From positions 2,294,001 through 2,358,000 of the forward strand of contig SRSI01000004.1 in NCBI GenBank assembly GCA_005656395.1: DNA of 64,000 nt. Reading direction: 5' to 3'. The DNA comes from Strongyloides papillosus. Its lineage: Eukaryota; Nematoda; Chromadorea; Rhabditida; Strongyloididae. Each line of letters begins with the position of its first letter. Position 1 is the stretch's first letter. Shown piece by piece: positions 33,748 through 46,355 of the stretch. The position numbers and the translations under genes were made by a program. The notes beneath the pieces are model-generated. The model was not told the DNA's origin and ran no database searches. It saw nothing but the letters and a program-made list of their open reading frames with translations.

Positions 33748-36700
33748 ATGAGAAAAATATATTGGATACTATATTTTTATATATTTTTCCTTCTACCATA
33801 TTTAAATGAATGTTATATTAATCATCCATATCTATATGAAACACTTCCAATAAAATCACAACTATGTATTCCATGTTCATTACCACAAAATTCAACTATT
33901 ATATATCTCCCATCATCAAGACCTATTTGTTTACATGAAGGTCATCCAATTTTTATATTTTCTTTAGGGAATGATAGTAAAAATTTTGATGGGTCCAAAA
34001 ATTGTAAAATACCATATGAAATTAAATCGAGTCATATATCCTTGGACACTACTAATGGCATTGTATTCGCCAAAAGAAGAATGTGCTTTTACAACTCCAA
34101 TATTAAAATTGAATACCGATATAAATGTTATTCTTTTGATGACTACAAGATTAGTACATTTTTATTAGCCCATCGAAAATTTTCAATCCCATTCAGTGAA
34201 GATAATACAAATGCAACAAAATTAAAATATATTATACCATCGGAGAGTAAAATAGGTCGTAAACGTACAAAGAGATGGTTAAGGAGAAGAAACCCCATAA
34301 TTTCACCAATTCATTTCTCACAGGAGAAGTATAATGTTCAAATTTCCGAAGATGCTCCCCCTAAAACAGCTATTGTAAATATTAAAGCGGAGCATGAAAA
34401 AAAACGATCATTATATTACTCAATGAGCGCACCTGAAGATTCAAGATCCGGAGATATGTTTGCATTGGATACAGTTACAGGGCAAATTACTCTAGTTAAA
34501 TCATTAGATCACGAAAGTTTACCTAAACATGTATTAAAAGTTACCGCTTTTGAAAGATTAGACCCTTCAATTATTTCAAGTGTTCTAGTAATTATAGATG
34601 TCATTGATGTCCAAGATAATCCTCCAGTATTTGAGAAAACTTCATATTTTGCTGAGATACGTGAAGATGCACCTATTGGAACGACAGTTCTATCTGTTTT
34701 TGCACAAGATAAAGATTCTGGTGATAATGGTAAAGTTGAATACTTTATTCAACCATCTCCAGGAAGTGATAACTTACAAATTAATCCACAGTCAGGTGTA
34801 ATACAAACGTTAAAACAATTAGATCGTGAAACAAACTCATTAATTCGTCTTAAAGTGTTTGCTAAAGATTTTGGTACACCATCATTTAATTCTTCAGCCT
34901 ACGTTGAAATATCAATTTTAGATGTTAATGATAATATACCAACTTTTGATAAAAACGAATATCATGTGTATATTAATGAAAACGAAAGTGTTCCTTATTC
35001 ACTTATACAATTAAATGTTACTGACAACGATGCTGAGGAGAATGGAAAAGTACACTTCTCCATAATAACATCATCTGGCACCAGTTTTTCAATAGATTAT
35101 GAAAGTGGTGAAGTGACATTGAAAGAAAAACTTAATCCTAAAATGAGTCCATATATTTTGGTTGTTAGAGCAAAAGATTCTGGACAACCAGCCCTTTCAA
35201 GTAGGAGTACGATTTATGTACATGTAAAAGATATTAACGATCATCAACCGTTATTTATTACCTTTCATAATGAATTTATAATTGAGGAGAATGTTCCAAT
35301 TGGTACTGAAGTGGGAAGAGTTGAGGCAATTGATGATGATACTGGATTAAATGGTGAAATTAAGTATTATTTTATAAATACTGATCAAAGTGAATTTATT
35401 ATTGATTATGATACTGGTATTATTTTTACGAATGAAAGTTTGGATCGGGAGACAATTGATAAGTACTCATTGGAAGTTATGGCTATTGACCAAGGAGATA
35501 CTCCATTAAATTCTACGATCAAAATACAAATAATAATAAAAGATATTAATGATAATATTCCACAATTTGAGAAAGAAGTCTATGAAATAACAATGCCAGA
35601 GGATGTTCAAAAAGGTTCACAAATATTAATTATAAAAGCTAATGATGACGACCTTGATACTAAAATTATATATAAAATAGAAAAAACCGATAAAGAGATA
35701 TTTTCACTTACTAATCTAGGAGGAAATGAGGGTGCCCTTTTGAGGTTAACAAAATCATTTGATGCCGATGACACGAATATTAATCTTTTGATTTCTGCAA
35801 CTGACCAAGGTGGTAAAAAAGGTTATACCACAGTCAAAATAAATGTTAATGATGTTAATCAAAAGCCATATTTTATTAAACATTCATTTAATATTATAAT
35901 CCCTGAAGACTCACCTATTGGTTTCCACGTTACACAAATGAAGGCAAACGATAATGATAGAGGACAAAATGCCAATTTATCATTCTTTATCGATAATGAA
36001 GATTTTAGGTAAACAAAAAATATTTTTTTAATATCATATTTCATCTTTATTTGTTACAGAATTAATAGACAAACAGGAGTAATTACAGTTGGTAAACCAT
36101 TAGACCGTGAAAAGCAAAGCTCATATACTTTAAAAGTCACTGTACAAGATAATGGTATACCTCCATTATCTACTGATACTTTATTGGAAATCATTATTGA
36201 TGACGGTAAGTTAATTATTTCTAAAACATGCATAAATAATGTAATTACAAACAAACTTTATGATAAAAATTTTAAAGTGTTATAATAATATTATGTAGAG
36301 GGGATAATTAAGACTTCAAGTTATTATCTTAAAAATATACACTTTTCCTTTATACCCCTACTATAACTCCACTTCTCAATTATATTTAAACATCTGGATT
36401 TTTACTCTTGTTTATTAATACTGTTGAAATGACCATAATAGATTCTTACTTTACACATTAATCCATTCATCTTGTTTGCTTACCATTCAAAGATTACCTC
36501 TTCACTTGATACAAAACATATGCTAATTATATTGTTGTTTTACTTTAGTTAATGATAACTCACCGGTTTTTGTTGAGCAGGCATATTTTATTTCAATTCC
36601 TGAAGACATGCCTGTAGGGACGAGTTTTCTACAAATTAATGCACTTGATAGTGATTCAGGAATTAATGCGGTAATTGATTATTACTTAGATGAAAATGAT

Positions 36701-39700
36701 GAATTTGTTAAAATGGATAAATTTCGACTAGATAGAACATCAGGTACATTACGTATTAATCAAAAATTAGATAGAGAGAGTGTTGAAACATTTATTTTAC
36801 CTGTTATTGCCAAAGATAGAGGAAGTCCACAAAAAATATCAAAAACAACAGTTACAATAAAATTAGAGGATGTCAATGATAATGCACCACAATTTGAAAA
36901 ATCATCTTATGTATTTTATATTCCTGAAAATATGCCACCTGGTACTCTGGTAGGTAAAATGTCGGCAACAGATCCAGATATTGGTGATAATGGTAATATA
37001 CAATTTAAAATTTTTGGTGGTGCTGATGCTAAGTATTTTGAAATTGAGATAGATTTAAACAATACAAATACAGTTTTCATCAAAAGTCGTGTTGAATTTG
37101 ACTTCGAAGATAAAATCAATAAATTTCAAATTGAGGTACAAGCTGCAAGTAAACAATTAAGTTCAACTGTTCCAGTTCATATATTTGTTACTGACAAAAA
37201 TGATAACAAACCTCAACTTCGAAATTTTATAGTTCTCATCACTAAATTTAGCGGTGAATATTTTGAAGAAATTGGTAGTATTCCAGCATTGTAAGTGGTC
37301 GTTAATTTTTTATTTATCAGGTTAAACATATATTTTAGTGACCCTGATCAAAATGCAACATTAGAGTACTTTTTAGAGCCTAATGAAATACTCTCTGTAG
37401 AGAAGAGAAGTGGTAAACTTAAACTTTTAAAGCTTTTAAACCGCCATGTGTCCTTACAACTTAAGTCATGTGTTTCAGGTAAGATTATTAACAAAACTGT
37501 GTCATTATAAGTATATATAATCTATCATTATGTTCCATCATCCAAATGTATAATTTTTTACGTAACAATTAAAGTATACTAATTAATCTTGTTTATGTTA
37601 GTTTTATAATAACTAAGTAACACCTTGTTAAATTAATGAGTTCACGTAATCATTATTTAAATATACTTATATAATTATAACGTTATTAACAATTTTTATC
37701 CTTTTTAGATGGCTCTAATACAGAATGTTCTGTTTGCCATTTACGATACCATCCAATTGAGGAAAAAGATTTGGGTGAAGCTATAACTATCTCAATAAAT
37801 GATATGACAAAAGATGAATTTTTTGATTATGATGTTTATGAAAAATTTGTTAGTGCAATTGCATCGTTGAATAACCATTGGACATCTAATGATATAGCTG
37901 TTATTGGAATTGAAGAAAAAAATAATACCCTTTCAATAAGTTTTATTATTAATGAAAGAAATGAAATTACTAATACATGGATAATTGAGGAAATGATTGT
38001 TGAGGAGACATCTAATATTTCAAGCTTATTTGGAAGGTCAATTGAGTTGGTACGTGATGAAATATGTAACACAGAACCATGTCCATATTATCAACAGTGT
38101 AAACAAACATTTAAATATGTGGGATCGGATAATAAAATTATTGAAACTGACAGTTTTATTTACCGTTCTTTCGAAAATAAGAGAAGTCATATTTGTGAGT
38201 GCCCTCCTGGTTTTGGGACTATGTTTGACAAAATTGGGCATTGTAATGTAAAAATTGATATGTGTTATGCAAGTCCATGTAAAAATAATGGAACATGCCA
38301 CTCATTAGAGAATGACTATCGCTGTCAATGTCTTCCTGGATACAGTGGTAAGTGTACTATAAAAACGTTAATTAAAAAAGTAAACCCATTAAAGAAACAA
38401 TTATAATAGATATGACTTTTAATATCTCTTTTCGGCCTTATCTTTACAAACCATTTAATTAAACTTTTTGGTAGCTAAGTAGTTTACAAATATACATCTA
38501 AATCAATTGACTTTTTTGTTGATTAAAGATAAAATTGCTTTTTGTTGACAGCTGTTGACAATCTTTTATCCTTTAACGTGACTACATAATCCCATGGTAC
38601 CAGATAATAGAGGTCGTAATGTGTATAATATAAGTATATATTGCATAACATATTAAATTTTCTTTTATCAAATGGTTTTGTGATGTTAATAGAAAATTAT
38701 TAATGGTATAATAAAATAAATAATGAAACTATATATTAAACCTTTTATAAATATAATTACACATGTATTATTTGTAGGAAAAAATTGTGAAATATCAAGT
38801 GAATTGGACACCTGCCTTCCAACGTCATGTCATTCTAATTCAATATGTACAATAAAGAATCGTAAAGCAACCTGTCAATTTTGTAGATGGGAAAAAGCAG
38901 ATACAGATGATAATTGCAAACTACGTTCTATATCATTTTTTGGTGACGGATATGTTGTTGTTCCTGTTACCCTTCCACGCCTTCAATGGCACATAAAAAT
39001 TAATGTTGCAACAATCGTCAGAGAAGGATTAATATTATATGCTGGGGAGATGAAACAAACAATAAAAAGGGATTATTTTATGCTTTATATAAAGAATGGA
39101 ATTTTAAATGCGGAAATTTCACTAGGAAATGAGGTTGCAATGACAAGTATGGAAGATTCTAAAGAAAATCGTATAAATAATGGAAATTGGAGAACAATTA
39201 ATATTAATTTTTCCTCCCGCCAGCTGGTTATTAGTTTAGATGATTGTGATTCTTTTCTTGCTCTCCATCATAATAATACATTTGGATATCCTAAATGTGC
39301 ATCTACAACTATTATTAAATTACCAAAAATATGTAATGATTTAGCTGTCCCATGCAACAGATTCTTTGATGTTAAAACGGGCTTATTTATTGGTGGTATT
39401 AAGAATAATAAGATAAGTAGTAATCATATAAGTAGATTTAATGGGTGCATTAAAGATCTATATATTGACGATAAGTTAATTGATTTCTCTAAATTTCCAA
39501 CATTTGAGAAGGAAGGAAAAGTAATTGAGGGATGTAAACAAAAAAGAGATATATGTCAATATTCAAATCCTTGTGATTCAACAGCAAAATGTATAGATAA
39601 ATGGGATGGACATATATGTCGTTGTCATCATCGCGTTCATTCGAAATTAAGTTGTAATCAAGAATCCTCTTCTGCTATATCATTATTTGTTGATGGTGCA

Positions 39701-42700
39701 TATGGTAGCTGGAAACCAACAAATAATTATGAAGCACGTCATATATATTTTGAATTTAGAACCCGTGAGAGGAATACTCAAGTAATGGTAATTGAATTTG
39801 AAGGTCAAGCAAAATATTTTATTTTAAATATAGAAGGTGGAACAACTGTTTTTAATTTGGATAATAATCTATATTTAATGCAATATCCAGTAGTTTCAGA
39901 TGGAATATGGCATTCAATATCAATAATAATTGATCCTTCAACAAATAATTTTAACATAACTATTGACGCAATTTACTCAAAAGTTATACCATCGAATGAA
40001 AATAAATTAAGGAGAATTATAAATAATATGCATACAGGTCAAACTCCTTCATTTTTAAGTTCCTCAAAATATCGTGGATGTATAAGGAATGTTGAAATAA
40101 ATTCATATCGTTTAAAATTACATTCACAATCAAAAACAAAACCAGGTTGTCAGGCACCGAATGAATGTTCAACAAATACATGTCCAAGATTTAGTAAATG
40201 TATAAGAGATTGGGATCGTCATTCATGTAAATGCAATAATGGATATGTTGGTGACCAATGTGTTAATATTTGTTCAATACCAAATATATGTGGCATTGAT
40301 GGTATTTGTAATTTAAAAAATAATACACAAGGATATCATTGTTTATGTCCTGATAATCGTATTGGGTTTAATTGTGAACAAGAAAAAGTATATCAAATTT
40401 GTCCACATGGCTATTATGGTACTTTTCCTAATTGTAAACGTTGTAATTGTGATACAAAAAAAGGTTTCAAAGACATTTGTAATACTATTACTGGTAAATG
40501 TGAATGTCCAAGAAATCATTATATGTTGAATGGTAAATGTACTCAATGTGAATGTGGTATTGGAAGTTCCTCCTCAACATGCGATGAAAGTGGACAATGT
40601 CCTTGTGTTGGTGATGCTACAGGAAAAAGATGTGATCGCTGTGAAAATAATTTAGAATTACTTGATAAAAAAACAATGATGTGTATAAAATTAAAAGGAA
40701 GATGTCCATCAAATATAGAGTCGGGAATACAATGGCCAACAACAGTTTTTGGATCAACTGCTAGACAATCATGTCCATTCTCACAAATTGGTATTGCATA
40801 TAGAAAATGTGATACATCAGGCGTATGGGATATGGTTAATTTAGATAATTGTACATTAAAAAGTTTACATATAGGTAATAATAAACTTTGGCAAATTGAC
40901 ACAACTATGGATGTTTTACAATTATCATCGTTATTAAAAAACAGTACAAAAGAAATTAGTTATGTTAAAGGAAAAAATATTGATGTATGGTTTACAATAA
41001 TGGATACAATTATAAAATCAAACAGTCTTAAGGATAGTCATATACATAATCATATATTTGCAGAAAATATTGTTAATGCCGCTTCACTGATTGCTTTCGA
41101 CTGCAATTATAGTAAGCAAATGAATCTTATTCAACTACTATATAATTTTGGAAAAAAATTAGCATCAATACACTATGATTACTCATTTTTACATCCATTC
41201 CAAATATCAACATCAAATATAGTTTTTAGTATTGATAATATTGACGAGATGGATGATGTTAATGCAAAATATCCCGCTCCTATTAAACTACCTAAATTTG
41301 ATCATTTCATTGATAGAATGGAAGAATCTTTTAAAAATCTGAATATTGAGGTATCCTCAAGATATGCTACTGGAACAATATTTTATATGATTTACTCGCC
41401 TAGTAATTGTGATAAATGTGAATCTTCGGTTGTATCAGCATATCAAGTATTGGATGTTGATACAACAAAATTATCGTACGATATGGGTATTAATATAGCA
41501 TTCCCAATAAAATATCATGGAAATTGGAAAAATTATGAATGTGTTAGGCTGGTAAATGGAAAAACATACACTATTAATGGATTCTCAAATTGGAATATAC
41601 AAGATATTAACTCATCATGGTCAAATGAAAATTCATTAATGATTGGATTGAATTCAACTCATGTTGTTTGTCAATTTACAGGTAGTGGGATATTTTCTAT
41701 ACTTGGTGAAACAGTTAATGGTTTTCAAATACAATTAACAAGTAATATTGGTGAAATGCCTTATGTCCATGAAACATGTGGAATTCTAACATTGCTAGGG
41801 TCAACTGCTTCATTAATTTTACTGTTTTTCCTGAAAAATATCGATCAAAGAGGAATAAAAACCGTCATTGTTACTGGATATATTTTTAACATTTTAACAG
41901 TACTATTAATACCAAGAATAAATTACTCATCCGTATACTGTTCAACACGAAATACCATTTTCACATTAACAACAACATTCCTTTTTTCATGGATTTTATT
42001 GTATACACTTACAATATATAATACCATTTTATCAAGCAATCAAAGTATATCAAATATTATTTTATTGTTGATAGGAGTTGTTTTACCACCTCTTCATAGT
42101 GTTAGTGTCTTTTTCTACTCAACAACATGCTCAATAATCTTATTTAGTGAAACATTTTGGATAATAGTAGGACCAATTTGTATAATAGTTTTAGCAATAT
42201 TTTATACCACAACAACATCATTTTTATTAACAAGAAACAAAAGTTACAACATTATTGGCTATTCATTATTTGACTATCAACAAACAATCACACAGTATTT
42301 ATTCTTTGCTATATTTTGTGTTTTTACAAATATAGGAACTTGGTCAAAATTACTGGGTTATCAACGTAGTCCATTGATGGATGTGTTAAATGACTTTATA
42401 ATTTTAATAGCAACTGTCTTGTTATTCTTTTGTATTTCTTCATCACCAAAACTTAAAACAAATCCACAAAGTAGTAATGAATTATGGTTAGACCAAAAGA
42501 TTAACTCTGTAGGTAGTAATTCTTCAACAGTTCTCCATAATGATGGATCATCAGGAACGACATCACCTAATAGTCATAATTTAGCATCAAATGAAAAATC
42601 AAGTTCAAACTATGATGAATATGATCATGGAGGAGGTGAGCCAATTTATAAGTCATCTAAAAATAATCAATGGACGGGTAAAATTGATGGTATTCAAAAT

Positions 42701-43036
42701 CCAATAGAAAATATTGATAATACCTATTCAAAATATTCACCACCCAATATTTTACAAAGACATACAACTTCATTAATACAAAAACAAGTTGTAGGACCAA
42801 ATATATTATCTCCTGTACAAAAAATTATAAGAATCGATGGTATGATTGAAAGTATTAACAGTGAAAGTATAATACCAATGATTCATGGAAGTAGTCATTT
42901 AAAATCAACAATATCGAAAAATTATGATTCAGGAATGGGAGAAGAGAGTGTACTTAATTATGAAGATGCATCGAATATGTATTATGCTTATCAAGAGAAA
43001 AATAATACCGCAACAACAACTTTTCGTAAATTTTGA
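33748..43036 (+). CDS. fmi-1: Flamingo/CELSR atypical cadherin, adhesion GPCR
   Basis: Six exons: 33748..36008, 36060..36205, 36549..37290, 37339..37478, 37709..38347, 38778..43036. All junctions keep frame, giving 2,728 residues. A signal peptide is followed by a basic RKRTKRW site (~170), then nine cadherin repeats (DxNDN and LDRE motifs) ending with DPDQN in exon 4. After these come EGF, EGF, laminin-G, EGF, laminin-G, EGF and laminin-type EGF modules, a hormone-receptor domain (~1950-2000), a GAIN/GPS-like region (~2225-2295), seven membrane segments (~2307-2530) and a ~200-residue S/N-rich cytoplasmic tail. Nine cadherins plus EGF/LamG plus 7TM is unique to Flamingo/CELSR. Family role: homophilic adhesion in planar polarity, axon guidance and synapse formation. 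The GPS lacks the usual HL-T/S cleavage site ([13 protein letters not shown]). The TTG at 33715 is not the start. Confidence 0.93.
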
Positions 43037-43128
43037 AAAATTATTACTTTTTGTATTATAAATTACTTTTCTTAGCTTTAATTATCTACTACGACGTTTT
43101 ATGATCTCATAAAATTAATTTATATATT

Positions 43129-44534
43129 TTAACATTTTACAATTTTTAAACCTTCTTTATCAATTCTTGAGAAAAAATTATCATTATCAGCAATTTCTTT
43201 GATCATTGGACAGTATCTATATAATTTTGTTGAACCATATGCATAAGAATTAAATCCATATTGTTGTAATTTTGGATAAAAATTGATTATCGGTGTTTCT
43301 AACATACTCATTTTAATTCCAGGTTCTTCGACATGACCCTGAATATTACATTTCAAAAGCATTTTATTTTTCACCATATTTTTTTTCTCATAGCATACTT
43401 CTGTAAATCCGTTTTTCCAATGTGATATTATATAATCATTCTCTGAGCAAAAGGGAAATGGCTTTTTAATATTATTTAAAATATATTCATAACAACTTTT
43501 TTCTACAAAATCACAACCCCAATCAAGTCCATACCAATAATTTTTTGATTCTTTTTGTACCTTTTTCATGTCAAATTTATACCAACTAATATTACCAATG
43601 TATGTATCTTCAAGGATAGTAGCACTTATTTCGGTTAAAATATTTCTACTATTACTTGATATTGGTGTCATAAGTTCATTACCAAAGATATATTCATTTA
43701 AATGAAATTGATTTTCATCATCTGACTCAATACGTTTTAAGTTTGAGCAATTAAAATGTTTTTGAGCATAATTAACAGCTCTAGAATCAAAATCCATAAA
43801 GTAGCGTTTAAACATTTGGGTAGTTGAATATGATTTACCCATTTTCCATGGTATTTCGTCGTATATTTGTTGTTTCCTTTTTTTATCAATATAAATACCA
43901 AAACCAAGTGAATGCATAATTTCATGTTTTAAAACATCCTCTGGAACATTAATACGATTCCAAGAAGGTGAATTTTTACAAATTACAAGTTTTCCAATAG
44001 TTGGACGTTCATAACTTTTTAAATTTCTAGAATTACAAACTTTTGCAAAGGCAAACTCTAGTGATTTTGATGAACATCTTCCCTCGTTTACTCCTAAAAT
44101 AATTCCAAAATTTGCATTTAGCTCAGAAAGATTTATTGGCTTAATAAATTTTATAAGTTTTTTAATTGTTGTAACTTCCGTCTTGTATAACATACTAATA
44201 ATAGTATTTAAAGATACATTTTTTTCTTCCATACAATCATAGAAATCTTTTTTGGTTACAATAGAAGAGTTCTGCATAATCCTTACATTTAATAAATTTT
44301 GAATCCAAATTATCGCTTTTCCCAATGCTGCCTATAAATGAATAAAAAAATTAACAATGAAACAATAAAAACTTAATTTCTTACATTAAATTTGTAGTCT
44401 AAGCTGTTACTTTTATTTGATGGTTTATATAATACAGCAATTTTTATTGGTTTAAACTTAAAATTATCCTTACATATTCCTTCAAAAACTAATGTTATAA
44501 AAAAAAGGCTAAAAAATATTTTGTATATAAGCAT
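43129..44534 (-). CDS. Leishmanolysin-like (M8) metallopeptidase, secreted
   Basis: Exon 1 (44385..44534, 50 codons) and exon 2 (43129..44331) join in phase 0 across a 53 bp intron, giving 450 residues. Exon 1 supplies the signal peptide (1-21). The zinc site is HEIMH (H186, E187, H190) followed by SLGF. H260 in FHLNEY is the likely third ligand, and NELMTP with M271 is the Met-turn, in M8 order. Many paired cysteines follow in the C-terminal half, as in leishmanolysins. It is shorter than protozoan GP63 (~600) and has no GPI signal or membrane anchor, so it is probably a soluble secreted zinc protease. It lies 215 bp downstream of the galectin gene on the same strand and converges with fmi-1. 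The substrate is unknown. Confidence 0.88.
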
Positions 44535-44749
44535 TATATCGTTAAAAAAGTTCTAATGTATTTGACTATTTATATCATATCTATTAAGGAAAGAAAAATT
44601 TCTAAACAATTATTCATTTTGTATCATATAAATTTAATAAAACTAACAAAATAATGAGTAATTTTGAATAAATTTTAATGCTAGAATTTTTAATTTTTAT
44701 ATCAATCGTGAACAATTTATTTCATTTAAAAAAGAAAAAATAAGTTTTC

Positions 44750-45817
44750 TTAAGCAGTTACATCGTTGATAGTAACGGTAAGAATATCGACGTCTCCAGT
44801 AATTTCTAAATTTTTGACATCATTAAAGTCTCCGCGATGAGCATAGGTACCAAATCTTTTTCCATTAATAAATATTTGGTATGACCAGCTTTCATTTATA
44901 ATGGTGATGTCAAAGAGTTCATTCTTATTAAGTGGGAATTTTCCTGTCCTTTCCTCTTCTCCCCAAACTTCTCCAACTCGTGAATTTCTGACAATAGCTC
45001 CTTCTCCATATCTAAGTGATACTTGAAGGGCTGTATCACCATTTTTACGTAAAAGATCAATATCAATACGTTTTCCTCTTGGCATAGCAGAGATGTCAAG
45101 TCTTTTACCTGGTGTAAGATTGGCAAGAGCAGTATATGGAGTTTCAAAAAGAATTCCACCATACTTAAAGAGTTTTAGTGATTTTAAATCTCCACTAATT
45201 GAGACATGATCAATCTAGAATTTGAACTTATATTTTACTTAATATCAAAAACTTACTCCATCAATTGATGTTCTTTGTTTAAAGACACCGATTTCTTTTC
45301 TATTAGCATACATTTTAAACTCACCATCTGTGATACGAACTCTTAAATCAAATTCGGAGTTTGCCTTAAATGGATTTGCAATTCTTTGTTCAGTATCAGA
45401 CCAATTACCATTTTCAAAAATATTGTAAACAATTTTACTATGGAAGATACCTTCATCAAAACGAATAGAAAGATGGAGAGGCATATCAGCATCATCACTT
45501 GCGCCTTTATGGAAATTAAAGTCAATTCTTTTTGGTTTTTCATTAATAGTTCCTACAACGTGAATTGTGTGGCCAGTTTTCAATGGTTCTGTAACTTTAG
45601 TTTTAAATGGTACTGGCTATTAAATAAAGATTATTATATATTAAATGTGATATAAACTAACCAAATTTCTTTCATTGATAAATTGTTTGTAAGATTTTTC
45701 TCTATCACCATCACTGCTTCCAAGTACAGATGAAGTACTGAGGATTGCAATAAGAATAAAAGCTGAAAATATTTATATATATTTTATATAAATTTATAAC
45801 TCACCTTTGAACATCAT
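44750..45817 (-). CDS. Secreted tandem-repeat galectin
   Basis: Four exons: 45805..45817 (13 bp), 45662..45762, 45257..45616 and 44750..45214; 312 residues. Exons 1-2 encode a clear signal peptide (residues 1-19), unusual because most galectins leave the cell without one. Two carbohydrate-recognition domains follow. In the first, LHLSIR, IVYN and NWSDTEQR occupy the sugar-binding strands (H..R, N, W..E.R). In the second, LQVSLR, IVRN and VWGEEER do; its first histidine is replaced by glutamine, so its affinity may differ. Family role: binding beta-galactosides on glycoproteins and glycolipids, bridging them through the two domains. A TATAAAAG box lies 42 bases before the ATG. An in-frame ATG at 45840 is followed by a stop, supporting 45817 as the start. 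Confidence 0.9.
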
Positions 45818-45858
45818 CTTATTTTTAATGAAATTGCCATAATATTTTTATTTCTCCG

Positions 45859-45866
45859 CTTTTATA
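45859..45866 (-). promoter_or_regulatory. TATA box of the galectin gene
   Basis: TATAAAAG on the minus strand, 42 bases upstream of the galectin ATG, in a GC-richer context (GTATAAAAGCGGAG). A GATAA-type site lies ~65 bases further up (CTTTTGATAAATC). In nematodes GATA sites near strong TATA boxes are typical of gut-expressed, abundant transcripts. Confidence 0.5.
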
Positions 45867-46355
45867 CTACTTACTCCTACATACAAATTTTTAAATATTG
45901 TCATCAACAACAGTTGTGCCATCTTGATTTATCAAAAGCTCTTTAATTAAAAACTTTAACAAAAGTGTTAAAGAACAACGCAAACATCATTGTCACAATA
46001 ATAAAATATATTTTATTAAGTGAAACTACAATGAAATGAATGCCAACATGAATTGCATCATTAATTTATTTTATCAAAACAACAAAACTATTAAAGTGAT
46101 TAATGTTCTAACTTAACATAAAAATGTTTATTATAAGATTTTGTGTAATTCATTTATTTGACTAAAATAAAACTACTGCTTTCTTTATAATATATATAAC
46201 AATAAAATAAAAATTTGTTTAATAAAGTTGTAAAAGATTTAATGAAATCAAAGATTAGATTATTTTTTGAAAGAAATATAATATTTGCAAATGTACTTTT
46301 TATTTAGATCTATCATTATATAAAATAAAAATTATAGTATTTATGAAAGGGAAAG
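45867..46355. other. Spacer between galectin and dehydratase genes
   Basis: About 490 bp of AT-rich DNA holding the galectin upstream region and the 3' end of the dehydratase gene. No further gene seen. Confidence 0.45.

Noticed and set aside
43129..45817. Galectin and M8 peptidase genes as an operon
   Set aside because: The 215 bp gap is possible for a nematode operon, but the peptidase model begins with its own signal exon, and neither a U-rich element nor a trans-splice site could be assigned with confidence.
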